From Ferruginibacter sp. (lineage in GTDB: Bacteria; Bacteroidota; Bacteroidia; Chitinophagales; Chitinophagaceae), in contig JABFQZ010000032.1 in assembly GCA_013141435.1 (NCBI GenBank), positions 1 through 64,000 on the forward strand: 64,000 bases of DNA, in the 5' to 3' direction. How positions within the stretch are numbered: position 1 is the stretch's first letter; every line of letters starts with the position of its first letter. A program made the position numbers and the translations under genes. Under the pieces are notes generated by a model that was not told where the DNA came from, searched no databases, and saw only the letters and a list, made by a program, of their open reading frames with translations. This document shows positions 9,029-18,689 of the stretch, piece after piece.

Positions 9029-9334
9029 TTAGTTCAAAATCTGCATTAGAGACCTAAAGGCTATGAATTTATTGCCCCATTTATCATAAGATTTTTGTTT
9101 CATTTCATTCGCATATTTTTCAATATACCTATTATACACTGCTTTGCTTTCTGCAAAATATTGAATAGCATAAGTTGGTCCTTCAGCTTCGTCAACTTCT
9201 AGTAAGCGTAAAATTTTAAAATCGGTAAAACATTCGGTTTGCATTATATCTGGTACATGCTCATTTTTTAGCCAATGCAACCATTCGTTGTGTATGCTAT
9301 TTTGTAATTTTATAGTAACGTTATATAGTATCAT
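9029..9334 (-). CDS. DUF4286 family protein
   Basis: A 101-residue protein of the DUF4286 type, a small ferredoxin-like alpha/beta fold widespread in Bacteroidota. Typical features are the start MILYNVTIK, then HEWLHWLKNEHVPD-like text (here NEWLHWLKNEHVPDIM), and QYFAESKAVYNRYI in the middle. No active site is known. It is 10 bases downstream of exoA on the same strand and is likely cotranscribed with it. The function is unknown and nothing in the context reveals it. Confidence 0.8.
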   Translation of the reverse strand: MILYNVTIKLQNSIHNEWLHWLKNEHVPDIMQTECFTDFKILRLLEVDEAEGPTYAIQYFAESKAVYNRYIEKYANEMKQKSYDKWGNKFIAFRSLMQILN

Positions 9335-9344
9335 TAAAAAAAGT

Positions 9345-10112
9345 TTACAGAGTTATTTCTACAAAAATTGGGCAATGGTCGCTATGTTTTACATCTGGCA
9401 AAATAGCTGAGGCTTTTAATTGTTTTGCTAATGGAGTGGTAACACAAATATAATCTATACGCCAGCCTTTATTGTTTAAACGCACACTCGGAAAGCGCTG
9501 ACTCCACCAACTGTAATGATGTGGTTCTTTGTTAAAAAATCTAAATGTATCTATCCATCCGCTTTGCAAAAATGATGTCATCCAATCTCTTTCTTCGGGC
9601 AAAAATCCCGATGATTTTTTGTTGCCTTTGGGGTCGTGAATATCTATTTCGTTGTGTGCAATATTATAATCGCCACAGAGGATTATTTTGGGATTGGTCT
9701 TTTTTAATTCATCTAAATATTGCTGCATTTCTGCCAACCATATATATTTATAAGCTTGTCTTTCATCGCCGCTTGTACCGCTGGGAAAATAAGCATTTAT
9801 TAATTTTATATCGCCAAATTGCAATTGTATTACTCGGCCTTCAAAATCGCTCATTTCATGGCCTGTGCCAAGTTTTACGGCATCGGGTTTTATTTTGGTA
9901 AATATAGCTACACTACTATACCCTTTTTTTTGTGCACTAAACCAATGGTGGTGAAATCCTAAATCTTCGAGCAACTTTACATCAATATCGGTAAATGCTG
10001 CTTTGGTTTCTTGTATACAAATTACATCGGCAGGGTTGGTAGCAAGCCAATCTATAAAACCCTTTTTAATGGCTGCTCTTATGCCATTGAGGTTGTAGGA
10101 AATGATACGCAT
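9345..10112 (-). CDS. xth: exodeoxyribonuclease III
   Basis: A 255-residue member of the exonuclease III/AP endonuclease family, which cuts DNA 5' of abasic sites and removes 3'-blocking groups during base excision repair. The family motifs are all present: SYNLNGIRAA at the N terminus, the metal-binding Glu in CIQETKA, FSAQKKGYSSVAIF, LCGDYNIAHNEIDIHDP, and the C-terminal SDHCPIF with the catalytic histidine. The length is normal. It lies between a probable plus-strand RNA element and the DUF4286 gene, with which it likely forms an operon. Confidence 0.93.
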   Translation of the reverse strand: MRIISYNLNGIRAAIKKGFIDWLATNPADVICIQETKAAFTDIDVKLLEDLGFHHHWFSAQKKGYSSVAIFTKIKPDAVKLGTGHEMSDFEGRVIQLQFGDIKLINAYFPSGTSGDERQAYKYIWLAEMQQYLDELKKTNPKIILCGDYNIAHNEIDIHDPKGNKKSSGFLPEERDWMTSFLQSGWIDTFRFFNKEPHHYSWWSQRFPSVRLNNKGWRIDYICVTTPLAKQLKASAILPDVKHSDHCPIFVEITL

Positions 10113-10212
10113 AAATTATTTTTTGTAAATGTAATTACTGTGTTTGTAAAATTAAAACTACAACATATATTTTTGCTTCTATAAAACTTGAGTAAAGTAC
10201 TATTGTAGAATT

Positions 10213-10293
10213 TAGCCCGGATAGGAATGGAAAGCCATTTATGCCAATTTTTATTGGTATAAATGCTTGCAATGTATAGCCGGAAACTGCTGC
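10213..10293 (+). ncRNA. probable structured RNA, Flavo-1-like
   Basis: The stretch between metH and exoA can fold as one unit if transcribed on the plus strand. AGCCCGGATA pairs around a central hairpin with TATAGCCGG. The central hairpin is CATTTATGCCAAT / ATTGGTATAAATG with a four-base TTTT loop, extended by AAG/CTT past one bulged C. One pair is G-U on the plus strand but would be A-C on the minus strand, which favours plus-strand RNA. The frame AGCCCGGATAG...GGAAAGCC...TAGCCGGAAA resembles a recurrent Bacteroidota intergenic motif that I associate with Flavo-1 RNA; this match is from memory and was not run. Both neighbours are minus-strand genes, so it would be an independent transcript. 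Confidence 0.5.
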
Positions 10294-10342
10294 TGAAAAA
10301 TGATTTTATGCAGATGCTCCTTAAATTTTATTCTAAAATATT

Positions 10343-13036
10343 CTAATCCATTATCGGTCTCAACCATCTCTCCATTTCATTTTTACTCAATTTTTTTCGG
10401 GCAGTGTAATCATCAAATTGCTCTTTATCTATTTTGCCTACTCCAAAATATTTGCTTTGTGGGTGTGCAAAGTACCAACCACATACCGATGATGCTGGGT
10501 ACATAGCCAATGATTCTGTTAAATGAATGCCTGTTGATTCTTCGCCGCCGAGTAGTTCAAATAATTTGTATTTTTCGGTATGGTCGGGGCAAGCAGGATA
10601 GCCTGGTGCTGGGCGTATGCCACTATACTCTTCTTTAATTAATTGTTCGTTTGTTAGCATTTCATTTTTTTCGTAACCCCAATAATCTGTTCTTGTTTTA
10701 TAATGCAATAATTCAGCAAAAGCTTCGGCAAGCCTATCGGCTAGGGCTTGTAGCATTATTTTATTATAGTCATCTAAGTTTTCTTCAAACTTTTTTATAT
10801 GTGTTTCTATACCTTGTATGGTTACGGAAAAGGCACCCATAAAATCGGCTGGAGATGGGCATATAAAATCTGCTAACGACACATTGGGCTGCCCTGCTGC
10901 TTTTTTGGCTTGTTGGCGTAAAAATTGCAACTCAATTTTTTCGTTTACCAATACGGTATCGGGTGCTGTTTTTTCGGCATTCCAAAAGCCTATAACGCCT
11001 TTGGCTTGTAGCCAATTTTCATCAATAATTTGTTTTAATAATTTTTGGGCATCGTTGTACAATTCAGTGGCTTGCTTGCCTACAACTTCGTCGGATAATA
11101 TTTGAGGAAAATTTCCGTGCAACTCCCATGCAATAAAAAAAGGTTTCCAATCTATATAAGTTGCAATTTCTGCCAACGAATAGTTTTCAAATATTTTTGT
11201 GCCAGTAAATGTGGGAGCCACTGGTTGGTAATTTTCCCAATTTATTTTTGTAGCATTTTTTTGAGCATCGGCAAATGGCAAAAATTGTTTTACCATTCTT
11301 TTGTTTTCAAAATCTGCTTTTAAGGTATTGTACTCCGTTTTTAAATTATTAAGAAACGCAATTTTATTTTCTTTATTGAGCAGGCTACCTGCTACAGTTA
11401 CGCTTCGGCTTGCATCTAACACATGTACTACGCCACACTCATACTCTGGCGCTATTTTTACAGCTGTGTGCATACGGCTTGTAGTAGCACCGCCTATTAG
11501 CAATGGTATATCCATTTGCAAACGTTTCATTTCTTTGCCAATATGTACCATTTCGTCAAGCGATGGTGTTATCAATCCACTCAAGCCAATAATATCTACA
11601 TTGTGCTTTTTAGCTTCTGCTAATATTTTATCTGCTGATACCATTACTCCCAAATCAATAATATCGTAACCATTACACCCTAGCACTACGCCTACAATAT
11701 TTTTTCCTATATCATGTACGTCGCCTTTTACAGTTGCCAATAATATTTTTGCAGCGCCACTCACTTCTTCATTTATTGTACCTGCTGCAATATGTGCATT
11801 TTTTCTGTCTAGCTTTTCTTGCTCAATAAATGGTGTTAAAACCGCTACAGCTTTTTTCATTACCCTTGCACTTTTTACCACCTGTGGCAAAAACATTTTT
11901 CCTGCTCCAAACAAATCACCCACTATGTTCATACCATCCATCAGCGGACCTTCTATCACTTCTAGCGGACGAGCATACGCAAGTCTAGCTTCTTCGGTAT
12001 CTGCATCTATATAATCTGTAATGCCATTTACTAGCGAATGTGCTAATCTTTTTTCTACAGGTTCATCTCTCCACTTTTCATCTTTTACAATTTCTTTTCC
12101 TTTGGCTTTTACTGTTTCGGCAAAATTAATTAGCGCTTCTGTAGCCTCATTGTTATCGTTGTTTTTATTGAGCAATACATTTTCACAAAGTTGCTTTAAG
12201 ATTGGCTCTATATCGTCGTAAATAACCAATTGACCTGCATTTACAATACCCATATCCATACCAGCGTTTATAGCATGGTACAAAAAAACACTGTGGATTG
12301 CCTCACGTACATGATCATTGCCTCTAAATGAAAACGATACATTACTTACACCACCACTCACTTTTGTAATTGGCATTAATTTTTTTATTTCTCTGGTAGC
12401 TTCTATAAAATCTACTGCATAATTATTGTGCTCTTCTATACCTGTGGCTACTGCAAAAATGTTGGGGTCAAAAATAATATCTTGTGGTGCATAGCCTACT
12501 TGCTCTGTTAATATTTTATATGCTCGGCAGCAAATTTCTATTTTACGTTCTTTAGTATCTGCCTGCCCTACTTCGTCGAACGCCATTACAATAACCGCAG
12601 CACCATAGCTTTTGCAAATATGTGCTTGCTCAATAAATTTGGCTTCGCCTTCTTTCATCGAAATTGAATTTACAACACACTTGCCTTGCACACATTTTAA
12701 GCCTGCTTCTATAATTTCAAACTTACTGCTATCAATCATTACAGGTATTTTAGCAATGTCTGGTTCGGCTTGTAATAAATTTAAAAAAGTTGTCATGGCT
12801 TCTACGCCTTCAAGCATGGCATCATCCATGTTTACATCAATTATTTGTGCGCCACCTTCTACTTGCTGGCGTGCTACTGATAATGCTTCTTCGTACAAAC
12901 CATCTTTTATAAGGCGTGCAAATTTTTTGCTACCTGTTACATTTGTACGTTCTCCAACGTTTACAAAATTAGTTTCGGGGCGTACAATTAGAGGCTCTAA
13001 ACCGCTTAGTCGTAAATATGGGTGTATTGTTTTCAT
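10343..13036 (-). CDS. metH: methionine synthase, folate/cobalamin/activation part
   Basis: An 897-residue protein holding the second, third and fourth modules of cobalamin-dependent methionine synthase. The pterin-binding domain comes first ([17 protein letters not shown], then [14 protein letters not shown]). A helical cap and the B12 domain follow, with the lower axial ligand motif DVHDIGKN and [15 protein letters not shown]. The C-terminal third is the AdoMet activation domain, with [15 protein letters not shown]. The homocysteine-binding module is missing here and is encoded by the gene at 13262-14269 on the same strand. Together they transfer a methyl group from methyltetrahydrofolate to homocysteine. 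No cobalamin riboswitch is recognised upstream. Confidence 0.95.
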   Translation of the reverse strand: MKTIHPYLRLSGLEPLIVRPETNFVNVGERTNVTGSKKFARLIKDGLYEEALSVARQQVEGGAQIIDVNMDDAMLEGVEAMTTFLNLLQAEPDIAKIPVMIDSSKFEIIEAGLKCVQGKCVVNSISMKEGEAKFIEQAHICKSYGAAVIVMAFDEVGQADTKERKIEICCRAYKILTEQVGYAPQDIIFDPNIFAVATGIEEHNNYAVDFIEATREIKKLMPITKVSGGVSNVSFSFRGNDHVREAIHSVFLYHAINAGMDMGIVNAGQLVIYDDIEPILKQLCENVLLNKNNDNNEATEALINFAETVKAKGKEIVKDEKWRDEPVEKRLAHSLVNGITDYIDADTEEARLAYARPLEVIEGPLMDGMNIVGDLFGAGKMFLPQVVKSARVMKKAVAVLTPFIEQEKLDRKNAHIAAGTINEEVSGAAKILLATVKGDVHDIGKNIVGVVLGCNGYDIIDLGVMVSADKILAEAKKHNVDIIGLSGLITPSLDEMVHIGKEMKRLQMDIPLLIGGATTSRMHTAVKIAPEYECGVVHVLDASRSVTVAGSLLNKENKIAFLNNLKTEYNTLKADFENKRMVKQFLPFADAQKNATKINWENYQPVAPTFTGTKIFENYSLAEIATYIDWKPFFIAWELHGNFPQILSDEVVGKQATELYNDAQKLLKQIIDENWLQAKGVIGFWNAEKTAPDTVLVNEKIELQFLRQQAKKAAGQPNVSLADFICPSPADFMGAFSVTIQGIETHIKKFEENLDDYNKIMLQALADRLAEAFAELLHYKTRTDYWGYEKNEMLTNEQLIKEEYSGIRPAPGYPACPDHTEKYKLFELLGGEESTGIHLTESLAMYPASSVCGWYFAHPQSKYFGVGKIDKEQFDDYTARKKLSKNEMERWLRPIMD

Positions 13037-13063
13037 TTTCGTTTTATTTTCTAGAAAGTCTTT

Positions 13064-13267
13064 AAAATTTTAACACAAAGGGTACAAAGAAGTTTCACAA
13101 AGTAAACAAAGTAACTTTTATAAAGTGCCAAGTACAAGTCTTTTTACTCCATCTTTAAAAAGTGAAACATTAAAATTTATAAGTAATGCTAATAATATTT
13201 ATTTTCAATAATTCTATTGCCTGCTTTATGAGCTTAATGAAATCTCTTTGTACCCTTTGTGTTAAAA
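13064..13267. repeat. inverted repeat between the two metH genes
   Basis: TTAACACAAAGGGTACAAAGA (13070-13090, 21 bp) is repeated in perfect inverted form at 13245-13265, with weaker pairing beyond. The right arm reaches into the stop codon of the homocysteine methyltransferase gene. The left arm is followed by more ACAAAG units (CACAAAGTAAACAAAG). The 225-base gap holds no gene. Confidence 0.65.
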
Positions 13268-14269
13268 AATTTCAACCGTAGGTTGTATCCTTGGTTTAAA
13301 ATTTTTAACCGCATCTGCAATATGTTTTATATGATCGGGTGTAGTACCACAGCAACCACCAATAATATTTAGCCATCCATTAGCAGCCCATTCTTCAATG
13401 ATATGTGCTGTTTCGTGTGGTTGCTCATCGTACTCACCAAATGCATTTGGTAAGCCTGCATTGGGATAAGCCGATGTGTAACATGCCGCTATTGATGAAA
13501 GTTCTTCTACATGCGAACGCATTTCCTGCGCACCCAAAGCACAGTTTAATCCCACACTTATTGGATTGGCATGTGCTACCGAAGTGTAAAAGGCTTCCAA
13601 TGTTTGTCCGCTCAATGTACGCCCCGATGCATCTGTAATTGTACCAGAAATCATAATTGGAAGTTCAGCTTTATTTTCTTTTCTAAAATAATTTTTTGTT
13701 GCATAAATAGCTGCCTTTGCATTCAGCGTATCAAAAATAGTTTCTATCAAAATAATATCTACACCACCATTTACCAAGCCGCTAATTTGTTCGGTGTATG
13801 CTTCTGCTACTTCATCAAAAGTAACAGCTCTAAAACCAGGGTTGTTTACATCTGGTGAAAGCGAAAGTGTTTTATTTAATGGCCCAATAGCACCTGCTAC
13901 AAAGCGTGGCTTATCGGGGTTCATTGCTGTGTATTTATCCGCAGCTGCTCTTGCACATTTTGCTGAGGCTACATTTAATTCAAAAGCCAAATCTTGCATA
14001 TCATAATCTGCTTGAGCAATAGTAGTGCTGCTAAATGTATTTGTTTCTATAATGTCCGCTCCTGCTTCTAAATACAATTCGTGAATGCCTTGGATAATGG
14101 CAGGTTGGGTTATACTTAATAAATCATTGTTGCCTTTTACATCGGTATGCCAATCTTTAAACCGCTCGCCTCTGTAATCAGCTTCTTCTAATTTGTGGCG
14201 CTGTATCATTGTACCCATGGCACCATCTATAATAAGAATTTTTTCTTTTAATATTTCTCTAATATTCAT
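13262..14269 (-). CDS. homocysteine S-methyltransferase module of MetH
   Basis: A 335-residue protein equal to the first module of MetH, encoded separately. It binds homocysteine through zinc. The three zinc cysteines are visible: GLNCALGAQ near residue 240 and [11 protein letters not shown] near the C terminus. The N terminus has [11 protein letters not shown], and [12 protein letters not shown] follows, as in MetH and BhmT barrels. It sits upstream of the larger MetH gene on the minus strand, with a 225-base gap that contains an inverted repeat. Such splitting is known in Bacteroidota. It could also act alone with S-methylmethionine, but the pairing with the rest of MetH makes the methionine synthase role more likely. 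Confidence 0.9.
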   Translation of the reverse strand: MNIREILKEKILIIDGAMGTMIQRHKLEEADYRGERFKDWHTDVKGNNDLLSITQPAIIQGIHELYLEAGADIIETNTFSSTTIAQADYDMQDLAFELNVASAKCARAAADKYTAMNPDKPRFVAGAIGPLNKTLSLSPDVNNPGFRAVTFDEVAEAYTEQISGLVNGGVDIILIETIFDTLNAKAAIYATKNYFRKENKAELPIMISGTITDASGRTLSGQTLEAFYTSVAHANPISVGLNCALGAQEMRSHVEELSSIAACYTSAYPNAGLPNAFGEYDEQPHETAHIIEEWAANGWLNIIGGCCGTTPDHIKHIADAVKNFKPRIQPTVEIF

Positions 14270-14373
14270 ATATCAATTTTCTATTTTAAAAAAATAGTTG
14301 TGTAAAATATGTGATTGAATATAGAAACGATTTGCAAATTTGCCCGAAGAATTTTTGGCAGAAAATGTATTTC

Positions 14374-14421
14374 GTTTATTAGTTCAATCTTTTGCAAAAA
14401 GTACGAGGGTGAACAATAAAC
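14374..14421 (-). promoter_or_regulatory. leader hairpin upstream of the metH operon
   Basis: On either strand a 12-bp stem with one bulged base forms from GTTTATTAGTTCA and TGAACAATAAAC around a 23-base loop. It lies 105-150 bases before the start of the homocysteine methyltransferase gene. It does not match the SAM or cobalamin riboswitch cores that I know. A regulatory role is only suggested by position. Confidence 0.3.
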
Positions 14422-14480
14422 AAATCTTGCTTCGTACAAATGCAAATGTACGTTAAGAAAAAATTGTTACAAAATAAAAA

Positions 14481-15101
14481 CTAGGAGGTTGTTATATAAT
14501 TTTCTACGGCAATACGATTATTTATGCTTTTGGCCAAAGTAAGTTCGTCGGCATATTCTAGCTCGCCGCCAAATGCTATACCACGGGCTATTGTAGTTAT
14601 TTTTACTTGTACATCTTTAAGCTTTCTACCAATGTAATATATTGTAGTATCACCTTGTATATTAGGGTTAAGTGCAAATATTACTTCTTCTATTTCTTCA
14701 TCTTTTATACGTTGTACTAATGAGTCAATTGTTAGCTGATCTGGTCCAATGCCATCTAATGGCGAAATTATGCCACCTAATACATGATACAAGCCATTAA
14801 ACTGTTGAGTGTTTTCTATAGCTATTACATCTCTAATGGTTTCTACTACACAAATATAGTTTTGCTTGCGAATAGTATTGTTACAAATATCACAAACCTC
14901 TGTATCGGAAACGTTGTAACATTTTTTGCAAAACTTTATTTCATTGCGCATTTTGGCAATTGTGTGGCTAAACAAATTTACCTCTTGCACATTTTGTTTT
15001 ACTAAGTGTAATACCAACCTTAAAGCTGTTTTTTTGCCAATGCCTGGCAATTTGGCAAATTCGTTTATGGCATTTTCAATAAGTTTTGAAGAAAATTGCA
15101 T
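14481..15101 (-). CDS. recR: recombination protein RecR
   Basis: A 206-residue RecR. With RecF and RecO it loads RecA at single-strand gaps. The N-terminal helix-hairpin-helix is AKLPGIGKKTALRLVLHL. The four-cysteine zinc finger follows (CKKCYNVSDTEVCDIC), and then the Toprim domain with ICVVETIRDVIAIE and GGIISPLDGIGPDQL. The C-terminal Walker-like ARGIAFGGELEYADELTL is complete. Length and motifs are normal. A -7 box (TACTTTTG) ends only five bases before the ATG, so the message may be leaderless. Confidence 0.95.
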   Translation of the reverse strand: MQFSSKLIENAINEFAKLPGIGKKTALRLVLHLVKQNVQEVNLFSHTIAKMRNEIKFCKKCYNVSDTEVCDICNNTIRKQNYICVVETIRDVIAIENTQQFNGLYHVLGGIISPLDGIGPDQLTIDSLVQRIKDEEIEEVIFALNPNIQGDTTIYYIGRKLKDVQVKITTIARGIAFGGELEYADELTLAKSINNRIAVENYITTS

Positions 15102-15106
15102 GAGCG

Positions 15107-15114
15107 CAAAAGTA
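15107..15114 (-). promoter_or_regulatory. -7 box of recR
   Basis: TACTTTTG on the minus strand fits TAnnTTTG and is separated from the recR ATG by five bases. Transcription from it would start at or next to the start codon. Confidence 0.45.
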
Positions 15115-15285
15115 GGAAATTGTTTTAGAGATAAATTGTTTTATTGTTGGATTATACTATCGGTAGTCATAAAATAAAACTAATTTACAAAAAAAAGCTA
15201 AATTAAAAAACAAATTTTCATCAGCCGAATAGACGGATGCCACTAAAGCTCTATCAAGGATTTTAGCTTGCAAACAAAATGTTTT

Positions 15286-16680
15286 TTATAAATTTATTTC
15301 TTGTTCATTATCCCAATCTGCTCTTATTGAAAGTTTTTGAGGTATAGTAACACCAAGCTCAGGTTGTATTTTTTTTGTATAATTACCTGGTGTCCATTTG
15401 CCATTTTTATCGGTATCATATAAAATTCTAATATCGTATTCGCCAGGAGGAAACATACTGTTACTCCATTCTTTACTTGTAAGTGGGTATGTATATTTAA
15501 CAGTTTCGCCATTTAAAAATTGCAATACTGGGGTTTTAAATAAATCTAAATCATTAAATCTTAAAGTAATTCTTCCGTAATCTTCTTTTCGTTTTGTGGT
15601 AAAACGAATGGTATCGGTTTTGTTTATTTTATTGCCAACAGAATCGGCAGCAGCATCTTTTTCAATAATTAATATGAGTGTTGTTTCAGGTTGCCAAATG
15701 TGGCTTAAAGTAATTTTTTTTGAAGTGCTATCTAATGAGTATTTAGCAGTTGTAATTTTTTTATAAAATGTATCTGTCAAATATATTTTTGAAAAGTCGT
15801 AATCTTTTAAAGGATTATTATAACTAATTTCTAAAGGTTCTAATAAATCTTTAGTGCTTTGGATATTGGTTTGTAGTTTTAATTTTTTATCAATATTCTT
15901 TTTTGTAATGCTTGTAGTGTTATTGTTTTCTGCTGCTTTTTCTTCGGCGTAAGCATATAGCAACACATTTTCGTTAGTAGTAGATGAAACTTCGGTTTGC
16001 AAAAATGCAAAGGTTTCAAATTTTGTATTATATGTTTTGCCTCCATCGGCATCTTTTAATGCATATATTTTAAAGTTTGCGGTGGGTAAATTTTTAAACT
16101 GAAAACTACCATCTCCCTTTAGTTTTGCAATATAATTTGGTTTTTTATTTTTTACTGTACTATCTACTGCATTACGATATAGTAATACGATTATTGTACT
16201 ATCAATACCGCCACTTTCGGCTATTAATACCTTGCCCGAAATTGTTGCTGAATCTAAAGTTTTACCTGTGGAAAATAAATATGTAAAATCTTTTGTTATA
16301 TTATTTTCATTAAAATCTCGTATAGCATTGCCAAAGTTTATGGTATATGTTGTATTAGGTAAAAGTGTATCTTTAAATTTTATTGTTATTGATTTTGGAT
16401 TTGCAGTAATTGTAGGATTTTTATTTTGCAAAGGAGATATTATAAGGTTTTGCTGAAGGTCTTGTAAATCGATATACTCATCAAAACTAAGTGTAATTGT
16501 ATTGTTGGTAACTTTTGTACTGCCAAATGTTGGATTGGCTTTTGTAAGCATAGGTGCAATTGTATCTTTGGGCCCACCAACAGGCACGCCAATTTGTGCA
16601 CAACCTCCAATAAACTGCATACTTGCAATACAAAATATTATAAAAAAATAATAAAAAATAGCTTTGAAGTAGATTTTCAT
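15286..16680 (-). CDS. lipoprotein with an SbsA-type Ig-like domain
   Basis: A 464-residue lipoprotein; the signal peptide ends in FIGGCAQ. Right after it comes GVPVGGPKDTIAPML, the start of a Big_5 (SbsA-like) immunoglobulin domain of about 100 residues (TLSFDEYIDLQDL, then NTTYTINFGNAIRDFNE). The rest contains beta-rich repeats, with a middle part like a carboxypeptidase-regulatory fold (GDGSFQFKNLPTANFKIYAL) and a C-terminal part with PPGEYDIRILYDTDKNGKW. Proteins of this build are common in Chitinophagia and are taken to be envelope components. No enzyme motif is present. It is monocistronic as far as can be seen. Confidence 0.82.
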   Translation of the reverse strand: MKIYFKAIFYYFFIIFCIASMQFIGGCAQIGVPVGGPKDTIAPMLTKANPTFGSTKVTNNTITLSFDEYIDLQDLQQNLIISPLQNKNPTITANPKSITIKFKDTLLPNTTYTINFGNAIRDFNENNITKDFTYLFSTGKTLDSATISGKVLIAESGGIDSTIIVLLYRNAVDSTVKNKKPNYIAKLKGDGSFQFKNLPTANFKIYALKDADGGKTYNTKFETFAFLQTEVSSTTNENVLLYAYAEEKAAENNNTTSITKKNIDKKLKLQTNIQSTKDLLEPLEISYNNPLKDYDFSKIYLTDTFYKKITTAKYSLDSTSKKITLSHIWQPETTLILIIEKDAAADSVGNKINKTDTIRFTTKRKEDYGRITLRFNDLDLFKTPVLQFLNGETVKYTYPLTSKEWSNSMFPPGEYDIRILYDTDKNGKWTPGNYTKKIQPELGVTIPQKLSIRADWDNEQEINL

Positions 16681-16813
16681 TAAGCAAAATTATACTTTAT
16701 TTAAAAATAAGATGTTAATTTTGTTTAGTAAAATTTTATTGAATGCAATTGCAGTAATTTTTTAGAAATAGAAACCACTATATTTATTAATTCGTCTTAT
16801 TTAAAAAATAACT

Positions 16814-17434
16814 ATGAAAAAAATTATCTTATTATTTGTTACCATTATTTCTTTCCAATTAGTGCATGCTCAGGCTTATGATGGTATGGTAGATTACAAC
16901 AAAAAATCGCAGTATGCAGTAATAGCAGAGTATAAATTTCCGCAAGAAACAGTAGAAAAAATATTAAAAACTAAATTGGAAGATTTAGGCTTGAAAGTGA
17001 AGAATAGCAAAGGTTTTATGGTTGTAAATAATTCAACGATAAACAACATTAGCACTACACCTATGGATTACTCTTTTAAAGTAGAAAAAAAGAGTAAAAG
17101 AGAAAAAGAAACCATGTTAATATATATGGTTATGAATATTAATGATTCTAGTTTTACAGCTACAAATAGTGCTGCTGCAAAAATATTTTTGAATGAATTA
17201 GCTCCTTCTATAGACGGATTAAATACCGATAATTTAATAAAAGACCAAATGGAAGTATTGGCAAAGGCACAAAAAAAATATAAAAACTTACAAGAAGATC
17301 AAGCTAGTATGGAGAAAAAAATTAGAAACCTACAAGATGATTTAAGTAAAAATAGTAGAGAGCAAACTGAGCAACAAAACGAAGTAAAACGCCAACAAGA
17401 TATTTTAGATGTAATTAAAGCAAAGAAAAAATAA
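16814..17434 (+). CDS. exported protein with C-terminal coiled coil
   Basis: A 206-residue protein that I do not recognise. A signal peptide of about 20 residues ends in VHAQA. Residues 20-140 look alpha/beta, and residues 145-206 are a highly charged, glutamine-rich coiled coil (NLQEDQASMEKKIRNLQ). It should be periplasmic. The start follows the first ATG after an AT-rich leader. It ends 21 bases before a palindromic terminator. The neighbours point to no role. Confidence 0.7.
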   Translation: MKKIILLFVTIISFQLVHAQAYDGMVDYNKKSQYAVIAEYKFPQETVEKILKTKLEDLGLKVKNSKGFMVVNNSTINNISTTPMDYSFKVEKKSKREKETMLIYMVMNINDSSFTATNSAAAKIFLNELAPSIDGLNTDNLIKDQMEVLAKAQKKYKNLQEDQASMEKKIRNLQDDLSKNSREQTEQQNEVKRQQDILDVIKAKKK

Positions 17435-17455
17435 CTACAAATTCATATTTAAAAT

Positions 17456-17485
17456 AAAAATGTGCATCAATTGATGCACATTTTT
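17456..17485. terminator. bidirectional palindromic terminator
   Basis: AAAAATGTGCATCAA is immediately followed by its reverse complement TTGATGCACATTTTT, a 30-base perfect palindrome with T runs both ways. It separates a plus-strand gene from the minus-strand msrB, whose stop codon begins at 17486. Confidence 0.8.
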
Positions 17486-17860
17486 TTACAAAAAATTTTT
17501 ATTTTTTGGCACAAATATCATTGATATTGAGTTTACACAATGCCTTGTATTTTTTTCTGTAAACCTTTCTCCAACAAATACATGCCCTAAATGCCCACCG
17601 CAATTGTTGCATATAATTTCGGTTCTACTGCCATCTTCATCTGGCAACTTTTTTACTGCCCCCACAATTTCTTCATCAAAACTTGGCCAGCCACAATGGC
17701 TATCAAACTTACTATCGGAAGTGTAAAGTGGCGCATTGCATTGCTTGCAAATGTATAAACCATCGGCTTTATTATTGGTATATTCTCCTGCAAAAGGCCG
17801 TTCGGTTCCTTTTTTTACTATTACAAATACTTCTTGCGGTGTAAGTTTATTTAATTGCAT
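17486..17860 (-). CDS. msrB: cytosolic peptide-methionine (R)-S-oxide reductase
   Basis: A 124-residue MsrB that reduces the R form of methionine sulfoxide. The two CxxC zinc-binding pairs are CKQCNAPL and [10 protein letters not shown], and the catalytic cysteine is in RHCVNSISM at the C terminus. The ATG at 17860 gives the normal start [11 protein letters not shown]; the tracked start 48 bases upstream would add a hydrophobic tail with no signal-peptidase site and is not preferred. It has no export signal, unlike the second MsrB at 40780. It is divergent from kdsB. Confidence 0.93.
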   Translation of the reverse strand: MQLNKLTPQEVFVIVKKGTERPFAGEYTNNKADGLYICKQCNAPLYTSDSKFDSHCGWPSFDEEIVGAVKKLPDEDGSRTEIICNNCGGHLGHVFVGERFTEKNTRHCVNSISMIFVPKNKNFL

Positions 17861-17934
17861 GTTTTTTGTAAAATTACGAATAAAAATAATTAGTAAATAT
17901 TGCCACATTCATTTTCATTGCTTACTTTTAAAAA

Positions 17935-18675
17935 ATGAAGATTATTGCAATGATACCAGCAAGATATGCTGCAACAAGATTTCCGTACAAACTAATGCAA
18001 CCATTGGGCAATAAAACAGTAATACGTACAACCTATGAAAACACTGTAGCCACAAATTTATTTGATGATGTATTTGTAGTAACCGATCATATTTTAATTT
18101 TTGAAGAAATAACAAAACATGGAGGAAAAGCAATAATGAGTATTGCACAACATGAAAGTGGCAGCGACAGAATTGCAGAAGCTATAAAAAATATAGATGT
18201 AGATGTAGTGCTAAATGTACAAGGTGATGAACCTTTTGTAAATAAAGAAATGCTTACAAAATTATTAGCAGTTTTTATTAGCGATAAAGAAAATAAAGTA
18301 CAAGTAGCATCACCTATAAAAAAAATATTAGATACTAAACAAATTGCCAATACTAATATTGTAAAAGTGGCGGTAGATAAAAATATGAATTCGTTATTGT
18401 TTAGCAGAAGTATAATACCGTACCATAGAGAGTTAAATATAACGCCAACATATTATGAGCATATAGGCGTATATGCATTTAGAAAAGAAGCACTTTTACA
18501 ATTTACTCAATGGGAAATGACACCTTTAGAAATTGCAGAAAAAATTGAATGCCTGCGCTATTTAGAAAACGGCATACAATTAAAAATGGTACTAACAGAA
18601 GGCGAAATTGTAAAAATAGATGTACCTGAAGATTTGGAAAAAGCAGAAGCTTTTTTAAAAAGTAGCAATAGTTAA
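17935..18675 (+). CDS. kdsB: 3-deoxy-manno-octulosonate cytidylyltransferase
   Basis: A 246-residue enzyme that activates Kdo as CMP-Kdo for lipopolysaccharide core synthesis. The motifs are the nucleotide-binding MIPARYAATRFPYKLM, VVTDHILI, the SGSDRIAEA turn, VLNVQGDEPF and YEHIGVYAFRKEALL. Length and order fit KdsB. The known enzyme has GRLP-like or SSRFPGK text at the N-terminal loop; here RYAATRFPYKL is slightly divergent but keeps the basic residues. It is followed by a convergent gene with a 14-base gap. Presence of kdsB implies a Kdo-containing outer membrane. Confidence 0.95.
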   Translation: MKIIAMIPARYAATRFPYKLMQPLGNKTVIRTTYENTVATNLFDDVFVVTDHILIFEEITKHGGKAIMSIAQHESGSDRIAEAIKNIDVDVVLNVQGDEPFVNKEMLTKLLAVFISDKENKVQVASPIKKILDTKQIANTNIVKVAVDKNMNSLLFSRSIIPYHRELNITPTYYEHIGVYAFRKEALLQFTQWEMTPLEIAEKIECLRYLENGIQLKMVLTEGEIVKIDVPEDLEKAEAFLKSSNS

Positions 18676-18689
18676 TACTACTGTATAAT

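Noticed and set aside
14270-14480. SAM or cobalamin riboswitch before the metH operon
   Set aside because: No match to the conserved cores of these riboswitches was seen on the minus strand; only a simple hairpin is present.
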